64,000 bases of DNA. Origin: Delphinapterus leucas (lineage: Eukaryota; Chordata; Mammalia; Artiodactyla; Monodontidae). Below are positions 24,505 to 34,347 of this stretch, piece after piece. The stretch covers positions 37,472,767 through 37,536,766 of the forward strand of contig NW_022098036.1 of NCBI RefSeq assembly GCF_002288925.2. Reading direction: 5' to 3'. Every line of letters starts with the position of its first letter. Within the stretch, counting starts at the first letter, position 1. The notes beneath the pieces were generated by a model. That model ran no database searches. It worked only from the letters and a program-made list of their open reading frames with translations, and was not told the origin of the DNA. The position numbers were made by a program, and so were the translations under genes.

Positions 24505-24880
24505 GGGACTTCCCTGGTGGCGCAGTGGTTAAGAATCCGCCTGCCAACGCAGGGGATACAGGTTCGAGCCCTGGTCTGGGAAGATCCCACATGCTGCCGA
24601 GCAATGAAGCCCGTGCACCACAACTACTGAGCCTGCGCTCTAGAGCCTGTGAGCCACAACTACTGAGCCCACATGCCACAAGTACTGAAGCCTGCACACC
24701 GAGAGCCCGTGCTCCACAATAAGAGAAGCCACCGCAATAAGAAGCCCGCACACCGCAATGAAGAGTAGCCCCTGCTCACAGCAGCTAGAGAAAGCCCGCG
24801 CACAGCAACGAAGACCCAACCCAGTCCTAAATAAATAAATAAATAATAAATTTCTAAAAATAAATAAATTAAAAATTAAG
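24505..24880 (+). mobile_element. CHR SINE, long form
   Basis: GGGACTTCCCTGGTGGCGCAG head and B box GGTTCGAGCCC. The repeated middle units are ACAACTACTGAGCC-like, and the end reads GCAACGAAGACCCAACCCAG. The tail is (TAAA)n. It interrupts the older repeat that starts near 24380 and appears to resume after 24890. Confidence 0.93.
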
Positions 24881-24889
24881 CCAGATAAT

Positions 24890-25210
24890 TCAAAAACTAC
24901 CCTTGCAATTGCAATAAGGAGAGTGATGAGTCAGAGAAGGAGTCATGGAAGAAGAAACATTAAAACTGAGACCTGATAGTAGAAACTTGTTGTGGGGCAG
25001 GGGTGGAAGACAACAGAGATGGAACGTGTCTCAGGCAGAGAAAATAAAACATACGAGGGTCCTCAGCACGGAGCGTGGCATTTTTGAGCAACAGAGGCCA
25101 CTGTGACTGGTGTTCACTAAACAACAAGGCAACTTATTGGAATTGAGCCTGTAGAAGTAGAGAGAAGGCAGAAACCAGATCACAGAGAGCTTTATAACAT
25201 TGGTAATGTT
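24890..25210. repeat. Ancient repeat, continuation of the 24380 element
   Basis: ACATTAAAACTGAGACCTGA, CAGGCAGAGAAAATAAAACA, GGCCACTGTGACTGG and CCAGATCACAGAGAGCTTTA are in the order seen in a common old mammalian repeat. The family name is uncertain. Confidence 0.45.
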
Positions 25211-25534
25211 ACAAATGGTAATATAGGTAACAATAACATTAAGAATTTTGAATATAATAAGCTCTATCACTTTTCGTGACATGAAAATGTAACTTTGGAC
25301 TACAATTCCTAACAACTTGTAGGCTAGTGAAGTTTCCAAACTGAAAATCAGAGGTTTATAGCTAAGCTTGTTAAGTCTCCCAATGAAACATCACTATTGT
25401 ATTTTCTCCCAGTTCTGTAATGATTGCTCTTTTAAAGAACAGATTGATTCACTGGGTCGATACCACAGACACTTATTGAAGAAACCCTGTATTGTTATGT
25501 CCAGTACTGATAATATTGCCAGAACAAATCTTCC

Positions 25535-26045
25535 CAATTTTTTTCCCATTTTTTAAAATTGTGGTAAAACATACATAACATAAAATTTACCATCTTAATT
25601 ATTAAGTGTACAGTTCAGTGGTATTAAATATAATGTTGCCCAACCATCACCACCATCCCTCTCCATAACTCTTTTCATCTTATAAAACTGAAATTCTATA
25701 CCTATCAAACAATAACTCCCCATTTCCCCCTCCCCCAAGCTCCTGGCAACTACCATTCTACTTTCTGTCTTTATGAAGTTGACTACTCTAAGTACCTCAT
25801 ATAAGGGAAATCATACAGTATTTCTCTTTTTGTGACTGGCTTTATTTCACTTAGCATAACATCCTCATGGTTCATCCATGTTGCAGCCTATGTCAGAATT
25901 ACCTTTTTAAGGCTGAATAATACTACATTGTATGTATATACCACATTTTGTTTAACCATTCATCCGCTGATACACACGTGGGTAGCTTCCACATTTTAGC
26001 TACTGTGAAGAATGCTGCTATAAACATGGGTGTACAAAATCTATC
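25535..26045 (-). mobile_element. Old L1 3' end, antisense
   Basis: AAATTGTGGTAAAACATACA, AAGTGTACAGTTCAGTGG, CAACCATCACCACCATCC, CTGGCAACTACCATTCTAC, TTTGTGACTGGCTTTATTTC and TGCTGCTATAAACATGGGTG follow each other as in the reverse complement of an old mammalian L1 3'UTR and ORF2 end. Confidence 0.85.
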
Positions 26046-29000
26046 CAATCTTGATGAACAAGATGTCATTTCAATCCATTACCCTGTATAAATGCATACC
26101 ACATAGACAAAATCTAGAATAGAAGTCCAAAAGGAAAGTGAAAAAGATGCCTTATTTCATCACTTTTTTCTTTTGGTAGTGTGTCTAATTTCTCTTCTCT
26201 CTTGCTAGCCTCACCAAATCTAGACCATCAAAACTTTTCATGCCTCTTAGTATAATTTCATTATTAATGACCTCTTGCCTTTTCCCATGGAGTTCCCAAT
26301 TCACAGATGAATATTCCCCAAATCTTCCACCTTCAAAAGTCATTTTACATCCTGCTTTCACCGAACTACTTTCCTTTTTAAATGCTTTACTTTCCTGTTA
26401 ACCCAAAAAGAAAAAAAAAAGGGGGGGGAGGAAGCAGCATATGTTTTATTAAAATATTCCTGTAACTATGAATCAGCAATGATGGGTTCTATTTTAAAAT
26501 GCAAAAATTTCAGAGACTACATAAGTAAAAATAGAATATTATAAATAAAATTGCAAGCTATCTCCCCTCACAATACCTAACAGTAGTAAGCTTCTTTTAA
26601 TTTTTCTCATCTGAGAGAAGATATTGAAAATGTGCTGATAATGTTGAGAAACATTAAAAATGATCAAAAGATTAGGAAATAAGAAAAAAAAACAAAAAAC
26701 ATTTTTTCCAGTCTGGGACTAGACTGGAAAAGATAATATGAAGTATAAATAGCCTTAAAAGATATAGCCACATTTAAAATGTACCGTCCTATTAATCTAC
26801 ACATCTTAAGGGCAGCCCTCTGATATAACTCAAAAAGTGAAGGAGGCATAAAAGGACACCAGTCTTGTCGTGGGGCAGGTGCTAATCAGAAACTCAAAGA
26901 TGTAAGGACTATTTGACATATACACAGATACATCCGGTCAACACCATTTGCTGCCATCCTGTGAAAGAAAACAAAAATTAACAGGCAATAGCTACTAAAA
27001 TACACTTAGTTGTTCTGTAGATAAATAAAGCATTCTTCAATGACTTCATCTGCTGCAGCCCCTGGCTAAGACGGTTTGCAGCAGAGCAAGTAGAACTCCA
27101 AAAAGAGGCTGCCTATTCTTCAGCTCAGGACTGTCAAAGAAAAAAGGAAAAGGGTTTTACCACACTAAAATGGTATTTAGTTCAGCCTATTCAGTGACCT
27201 GTGCAAGAAACAATAAGCCAAGCAAAGGATGGACTTTTGTCTTGATAAAGTAAGGTGATAGGATTCTTCAAAGAACATAGATCTCATCTCTGAGATATTT
27301 TAAAGATAAAAGTGCCTAAAGCCAGAACAAACCAAAACAACTTTTTAAGGATCCTTCAACCCTGATTTACACTTTGCTTTAATATTCTAGGTATAAAAGA
27401 GGTTGTAAACAAAATCCAGGAAGCCAGCAAGAAAAAAGTCATTTCTATAACACTGTGATTATGGAATACATCCCAGAATCTTTCCCAAAGATAATCAGAG
27501 GAACTCTAGCGTCAGATGAAACCCAAGGGTCCACAAGACAATGACCAGAAGAAGCAAATTATAAATGAGAAGCTTTGGGAGCTCCAACCACTGGATCAGA
27601 ATTTAATCATCTATGTCAATAACTTCAGTAAACCCCTAACTCTCTGCCTTGGAAGGAAACAAGGTAATTTCAGGAATGAGTAGAATTCACGCTCATTCTT
27701 TATGTGCTTAAATTATCTCAAAGAAATCTTAGTCACTTCCTGGTAGTTCTCACTGGAGATGAGTGCTATTATTAAAGGTCATTTGCCCAAGCTGATTTTC
27801 CACATTTTCTCTGTCTCATAAGCCCATACACACATTCATTCCTAAACTTGGAAAATGCTTAATACCTTAGGACAGAGAGAGCAGAATACTGTGACATGAG
27901 TGCAAAATTTCTAGCCCACAACAAAAGAAAAGTGAATCCTACTCAAAAAAAAGTCTCATAGTCAATCATTAATGATCACTGTGTCATCCTCAATAAAATT
28001 ACTTGACATTGCAATTTTAGTAACCTCTCTCCACAGGCCTTAACATTTTCCTACTTTATTAGCTAAGTACACTAAAAGACATTCTTTAGTAAAACTAAGT
28101 AGTAAAAAATTCACAAGAATTCTGAAGGTGATTTATCATCACAAAACTGTGAAAGAAAGCAGATTCCTACCAGTAAAAGTCACTTGAGAAAACTTAGTGA
28201 AAAATCCTCAACAAAAAAGAATATTACATTAATGAATTAACAGTACATTTCTGTGTGCAACCACCATTTAATATTCACTCGCAATTTCAGTTTAAAACCT
28301 TTCTAGTCAATAATTTCTAGGACCGTACTTTGGCTATACTGTAATATGAAATCTGCATATTATGTTATTTAGAAGGTTAAAAAAGAGAAAAATGACTGGT
28401 ATTTGTTCTTTAAAAAAAAAAAGTTAATCCACACTTAGATGATAATTTCTCAAACTACACATGGATTTTATTCTAAATTCCATTAGGTTTCCAAAGCAAC
28501 TGTTCACTTGCAGCCACTATAATGTCAACCTGTTGAGGTTTCTGTACAATACTCTTTCTACAAACTGGCTAGACTTTCCATTACCATAATTTTGCATACT
28601 AACATAGACAAAACACTATTGTCATTTTAAGCTGATAGAAATATTCCCAACCTAAGAAATCCAAAACTATTATAAACTTAAATTTTTCTTCAATTACTGA
28701 ATTCACTTCTCTAGAATCATATGTAAAATTTCACTTGGTAATCAGGCTAAAATATCGTAAGTACAAGAACTGTGGTTTCTCTATAGTCTCCTCAAAAAGA
28801 AAAAATATATAAGAGAATGAATCTGTCAACCTTAACATGGAGTTTTAAAATGAACAAGTTGACCAAAACTACATTACCATATGTCTGCTTAAATAATGAA
28901 GACAGAAAGACAATCCTGAAGTCCCACTGCCCCTATGGTTGTCTAGCTAAGTCCAGGAACAGAGGAACATTTATAAAGCTAAGATTCTGCTCACCCATTC

Positions 29001-30214
29001 TATCTCTGCAAAATCTGAACTGCTGAAAACAAATCTTTTTTCTTATTGTTAATTAGATAATTCCACGGTGCATTGTGTTTTCTATAATAGAGAGTAATAC
29101 AGGATAAATTAACTTGACAAAAATGTAAAAATGTCAAAATGATGCCAATTAGTATAATGGTGGCTGGTTTATCTAAGATTCAAAAACCAATTTAAAAGAT
29201 GGGCTTTCAAGAATCCACATTCTTTTAAGTAAATGCCTTAATCGTTCAGTTTATTTCTTGGGGGACTTAAGATCAGCTTGTCAACACACAAAAAAGTATT
29301 ATTTTCAGGCTTTCCAAGATTTCCAGTAGCTCATTTTTACCAGAAAGCCTATTTAATGGCAGCCAATTTGCAAACATCAAATTTAAGATTACAGCTTCTG
29401 TAAAACAAGAAGAAAGACATCAAAGTTCACTTCAAGTATTTACATTGGCATAGACTGAACAGACTACTTAAGAAAAAACTGACACCAAGGGCTCCATTTT
29501 GCTATCACTCATGTGCTACATGCACTAGTTTTCACATTACTTTAATCAAGAGATAGATATAACAAGTCTATCATTTAAAGTACACAAATTCATTACTCCT
29601 TTATGTAAGTTTGACATTTTGGCTCACGGCACATATTTGCAAACTAAGTATACACTCCACTAAAAGGGCAAAGAACAAAGAAACTAGAATAACTTAGCTT
29701 CCTTAAGTTTATATTATAATGAAACAAGAAAACAACTAAGTGGGTGCTTGTAATGTAGGACTGATAGGGTCAATTTTATCATCACTAGAGTCTCAAGTTT
29801 CCTTCAAAGTGATAGGGAGAATCCTTATTATCTGATAAATGGTTATTCAGAACTTAACGTGACTGATTTCAACAACTACAGCACAAACAAAAGCACCTTA
29901 AATAGCAGACAATGTCTAATTACCTAACTTTTAATGACAATGATAAAAAAAAAAACTTCTATTATGTACACAGAAAATCCAATAAATACCCTGCATTAAA
30001 TACAGGCATTTTGTCCTAGATTCATGGACAATAAAAGGTCTAATAAGAAACAAAAGAAATTATTCAATTTTATACTCTTACTATAATTAGAAATAAATTT
30101 TAATAAACTAATTTCACTGAAAACTATTTTTCAAGAAGAGTTACCAGTTGTTCCAATTTTTCATTTTTTGATCATAGAATTTCCCTGTTCTTAAAGCTTT
30201 ATACTTAATAGCTT
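26046..30214. other. NUBPL intron (inferred), AT-rich, few repeats
   Basis: No confident repeat or exon apart from the 104-bp duplicated block at 29719-29822. A GC-richer patch at about 27030-27135 has acceptor-like sequence on the minus strand and is discussed as a finding. Confidence 0.4.
29719..29822 (+). repeat. 104-bp direct repeat, copy A
   Basis: Starts ATGAAACAAGAAAACAACTA and ends GGGAGAAT. Same length and about 90% identical to 33322-33425. Flanks do not match. Confidence 0.85.
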
Positions 30215-30575
30215 TGTAAGAAAATATAATAACAAGATTATTAAATAATCTTGTAATATTAAAGATTTACTCAAAATATTAAAGATTTGGTATATTAATA
30301 TTAAATAATATTAAATAATATTATCATAAACATTAATTTATATTAATATTAAATATATATATAATATCGAATATATATAAAATATATAATTATATATATT
30401 TAGTTTTTTATATATTATATAATATATATTTATATATAATATTAAATATATATATAACATTAAATGTATATAAAATATATAAATATATATTAAATATATA
30501 TTAAATATATAAATAAATATAAAATAATATATTATTTATTATGTTAATTATAAATAATATTAAATAAATATTAAA
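30215..30575. repeat. AT-rich palindromic tract
   Basis: About 350 bases made almost only of A and T, with recurring ATATTAAATA and TATATAT units. It opens with a perfect 10-bp inverted repeat around one base at 30233-30253 (CAAGATTATT / AATAATCTTG). Confidence 0.9.
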
Positions 30576-30789
30576 GATTTACTCAAAAAATTACTCTGTC
30601 CTATTGATGGCAGTGAAGGCTGGGGAGAGAAACTAAAGTTCTATGGTTTTTTCAAAAACACTTTAAGACAAATATAACAAATATCTGATTAGAGAAAATA
30701 ATTTTCAGCTCTTCTAACACAAATATATTAGATACTTTCTATTCAAATACCCCCATACATTCACACATTTTTATATACAGAGAGGATGA

Positions 30790-31030
30790 TGAGCTGAATC
30801 TGACCACTTGTGGTGTGCCAAGCACTGTGCTTTGAATGCACTACACTTACGACAACTTTGTAATTGAGCGATTATGTACAGCAATTCTGTCTGGTAAGTA
30901 CAACTGTTAACGCTATGTACACATGGGGGTGTTGAGGCACAAGGAGGTTGAACAATTCATTCAAAGCGACACAGTTAATCAGTGACAGAGTTAGAATTTA
31001 AACCCAGACAGTCTGGCCCCGCATCTGATT
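30790..31030 (+). repeat. MIR SINE
   Basis: GTGCCAAGCACTGTGCTTTG, GGGGTGTTGAGGCACAAGG, CGACACAGTTAATCAGTG and TTTAAACCCAGACAGTCTGG match MIR over nearly its full length. It lies just downstream (gene orientation) of the NUBPL exon. Confidence 0.7.
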
Positions 31031-31149
31031 TCGGAATTATATTATAGTGTGTATAAGGTACACATGGTGCGTGACACAATGCCTGACACTCCGCAGGCAC
31101 TAAACAGAAGTGTAACTGTTGTCATACTGCTTCTCTCTTCTTCACTTAC

Positions 31150-31240
31150 TCTGTGATAATTCTGGGTCTCCTTTCAGATTCATCATCTTCGGAATAGAAG
31201 GGCCATACACATCCACATCTAGCAAACCAACGGCCTTTGA
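31150..31240 (-). CDS. NUBPL: NUBPL internal exon (mitochondrial iron-sulfur cluster assembly protein for complex I)
   Basis: Read on the minus strand, 91 bases encode 30 residues plus one base. They start [15 protein letters not shown] and continue [14 protein letters not shown]. This is a highly conserved part of NUBPL (IND1), a Mrp/NBP35-family P-loop NTPase of the mitochondrial matrix that supplies iron-sulfur clusters to respiratory complex I. The D-x-D-x-x-GPS motif is the family switch segment after the P-loop. By my recollection of the human protein this covers about residues 98-127, and the GAT at 31217-31219 is Asp105, placed in human exon 4. The acceptor is TTTTCTTACAG (31241-31251 reversed) and the donor is GTAAGT (31144-31149 reversed). 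The frame is open and both splice sites are good, so it looks functional. Neighbouring exons were not found in the window, consistent with large introns. A retrocopy is excluded because introns flank it. Confidence 0.93.
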
Positions 31241-32458
31241 CTGTAAGAAAACAGAATTTACCGTCAGATTTTTCCCCACTCTTCATCAAAGATAAAGTGC
31301 ACAGAAACAGCAGGTCTGACTACAGAAAAGACAATCTGCAAAATACTCCAAAATCATAACCTAAACTTTCAAAGCAACAGTAAGGTAAAAGAACAAAAAC
31401 TGCTCAGGGTAAATATTGTTTGTTGGTTTACTAATCTCATCTAGATAACTGACTAAAGAAATCCACTGCATCCACTTTAAACATTGTGGTTCAGATCTCC
31501 CATACACTCACAAACAGCCTAAGACCTTTTGATCTGAAAACTAACAAACTACTTGCACACAATGTTAAAATAATGGTTTACAACAGCAAACATAACCTCA
31601 GCAAGAAGGAGCATTAACTTTTGGAAAGACCATCTAACACACCAAAGAATACAAAATGAAGGAAAAAAAGCATAGAAACAAGACCATAATTAAAGCAAGT
31701 GAGAAATGCTGATGCAAACCTGGCATGGAAATGCTAACGAGGATGGCAGCAGACATAGTACAGAGACAACCTCTTACGTGCCAGTCACTGTTAAAAACCC
31801 CGAAGTCTTCCAGAGAATTCATAAACAACTAAAACTGTTTTCCTTGATGATCCACCCAGCTGCCCAAGGGCTGGTCTCTTCACTAGCTGACAGTTCATCA
31901 GCAGGTTAACAAAGAAAGACAAACAAAATTCACTATTCCCAAATATGTCTTTTTTTCTTCTCCCCCCACCACCCCCCTGCTCTTTCTTCTTTCACAGATT
32001 AAATCAATGTTATTGGTTTTTCTCATATACAAGCAAACAGAATGCTAATACTAACTATATGCCTTTGAGTTATGTTTCCCCAAGACATACAGCTCTCCCC
32101 CCTCTCTCCCTGTATCCTGGCAAGATAAAACTCTTAACCTCTCAAAAAAAATTTTTTTAAACTAAACAGTCTCTCACTTTCCACATTATCTACCTATTTC
32201 CAGACACAAAATTACTTGTTAAACCCCACTGTCTGGTTCCTATAAATAGACAAAACAAGGTACATTCAAATTTATGTCCCTAACTTTACAGTGACTCAAA
32301 CTGCAATTCTAAGAAAATCATTTAATGTCCCTGTGTGACTCACAGAGGATTGGGATTAATATCTCCCTCTACCAAAAATCTCAGCTTACTGTAAAATAAA
32401 TGAGAAAGGAGGAAGGACACATTACCTTTAATGGAATGGTGATATATAAAATTTGGGT
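31241..32458. other. NUBPL intron (inferred), nothing further recognised
   Basis: Unique-looking AT-rich sequence upstream of the exon in gene orientation. Confidence 0.45.
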
Positions 32459-32905
32459 TTAATACTTTAAAAAAAATCATTTGTAGTGTTAGTTTCCAGC
32501 TTTCTCATCAAAGTAGGTATAATACCACCTTACAGGGTGGCGATGAGGAGTCAATGAGAAATGTAAATAAAATCCTTACCAGCGTGCCTGGCACCCCAGA
32601 GGAATTCAAGTGGTGGGGAGATATAATCAGGGAAAGTCTAGGTGCCTTTCTGGGTGATTTAGGATGGCATGTTTTTAGAGATTCTGATTTGTCCACAGAG
32701 CTGGCTGTGGAAGCCTAGTGTATCCAGTTTCTTAATATAACATTGCTGATTAACTTCCCTCCATCCTTTTCTTCCTCCCTCCTTTCCTGTGTCCCTCTTT
32801 CCCTTTCTCTTTCCTCTCTTCCTACTGATCTTTATAAGTTTCTCTCCTCTGTTTCCTTTCTGATGTATCTAAGCACTGGAACTAAATTTAGGTCAGTCAG
32901 TAGCT
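32459..32905 (+). repeat. Inverted repeat, left arm (447 bp)
   Basis: Reverse-complement partner of 33719-34725 once the LTR in that arm is removed; both arms are then 447 bp. Identity is about 95% by eye over 32492-32810. The arm contains a MIR-like segment (about 32500-32600, CACCTTACAGGGTGGCGATG) and a long CT-rich tract (about 32758-32830). Confidence 0.93.
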
Positions 32906-33321
32906 TTAAAAAGGTAGGAACATTCATTGAGAAATTCTCACTGATTTTAACTCCTTTTTTAACCACAAACAAAAGAATTTAGTTGAATTAAAAATAGAAT
33001 TAAATTCACTACAGATAAAAACATTTTCAAATGAGGGGGCCTAAAACCTTAAGAAATGTGGATAATTGTTAACTATTATCTATGGGTCTGCTAATGCTAT
33101 AACTAACACCTCTTTTCCATATGTTTTCTTGTGACACCTACAAAATTAATGCAACCATAAAATAATAATAATGCCAACAAAAACAAAAAATATTCTACGA
33201 TTCTTTTTCCTTGCTCTCATTTATATTAATGTTGTTTTAGAATAACTTGAAAGGGTTAGGTCTCAGTTTTCAAATTAATCTTCTAAAAATACCTGTCAAG
33301 TAAATTTAAATTTATGTTTTC

Positions 33322-33425
33322 ATGAAACAAGAAAACAACTAAGTGAGTGCTTGCAGTGTAAGACTGCTAGGGTCAATTTTATCATCACTAGATCTTCAAG
33401 TTTCCTTCAAAATGTTAGGGAGAAT
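33322..33425 (+). repeat. 104-bp direct repeat, copy B
   Basis: Same block as 29719-29822, about ten differences. It lies in the spacer between the inverted-repeat arms. Confidence 0.85.
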
Positions 33426-33787
33426 TTAGCTATCATCTATCTGTCCTGTCTTCTAGAAGAAAACCATGCTTGTCTAAAAGTGAGTCCTTGGCATCATGGG
33501 GTAAGACAAAACTGAAGATCTGCCCTAAAATTTGCTGTGGTAGGAATGGATTTTACATATACCTACATAGCTGCTAATACACATTACCATATAAGAATAA
33601 AGAGGGCAGGGAGGGAGATCACAAGATGATAGAGTTCCTCTTTTTTCCTGGAGAATGGAACTAAGAATAATGGAAAATCCTCTATGTGTTAGGTTCTCTG
33701 CATACTCTCTACAAGTCTCTACTGACCAACTAAATTTAGTACCAATGCTTACATATACCAAAAAGGAAACAGAGGAGAGAAAGGTAT

Positions 33788-34347
33788 TGAGACAGGAAGG
33801 AAAGGGGGCAGGGCACAACCATTAAAAGAATTACACAACCATTAAGAAGAAAAGGATATGACCAAAACTGACTAGAACCTACTAGGCCCAAGATAGCAGA
33901 AGATTTGACTTCCAGTATATCTTGAGCCTCATTATGCACTCATTGTAATACATTAGCATATGCTAAATGACACACCCACAGGTGCCATGAGAGTTCCCAG
34001 GCCAATTGTAAAAGGCCAAAAAGTAGGTGGTGTCCCAATTCCTGGAAATTAGAATATCCCTCCCACTCATTAGCATACAAAATTACCCAGCCCATAAAAA
34101 CTAACCACCCACCACAGCCCAGCACCACTCACTTTTCAAGAGGACTCCATGTCCTGCGGCCATCTTTCACCTTCTAAGATGGAGTGTGTCTCTCTCTAAA
34201 TAAACCTGCTTTCATTTTACTATGGCTTGTTTGCTCTTGAACTTTTTCCTGCACAAAGTCAAGGACTCTCACTTGGTGGCCCAGCCCAGGTACTCACCCA
34301 AGAGCTGGGACATGACCAAGCTCTCACACCCCATTTTTCCTGCAACA
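33788..34347 (+). mobile_element. Solo LTR of an endogenous retrovirus (gammaretrovirus-like/ERV1 layout)
   Basis: A 560-bp block with TG at the start (TGAGACAGGAAGG) and CA at the end (TGCAACA). It has a TATA-like CATAAAAACT at about 34093 and AATAAA at 34199-34204. The roughly 110-bp spacing is that of a retroviral promoter and polyadenylation signal. No retroviral genes are attached, so it is the product of LTR-LTR recombination. Flanks show a short TAT/TAC duplication. The insertion is defined independently because it splits one arm of an otherwise matching inverted repeat. Class assignment is by layout only. Confidence 0.8.
34199..34204 (+). terminator. AATAAA polyadenylation signal of the solo LTR
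   Basis: AATAAA about 106 bases after the TATA-like box, in the position expected for an LTR R region. Confidence 0.6.

Noticed and set aside
30300..30560. AT-rich tract as a possible replication origin
   Set aside because: Composition alone does not support an origin in mammalian DNA.
32758..32830. CT-rich tract as an independent microsatellite
   Set aside because: It is part of the inverted-repeat arm and has a matching AG-rich tract in the other arm, so it is treated there.
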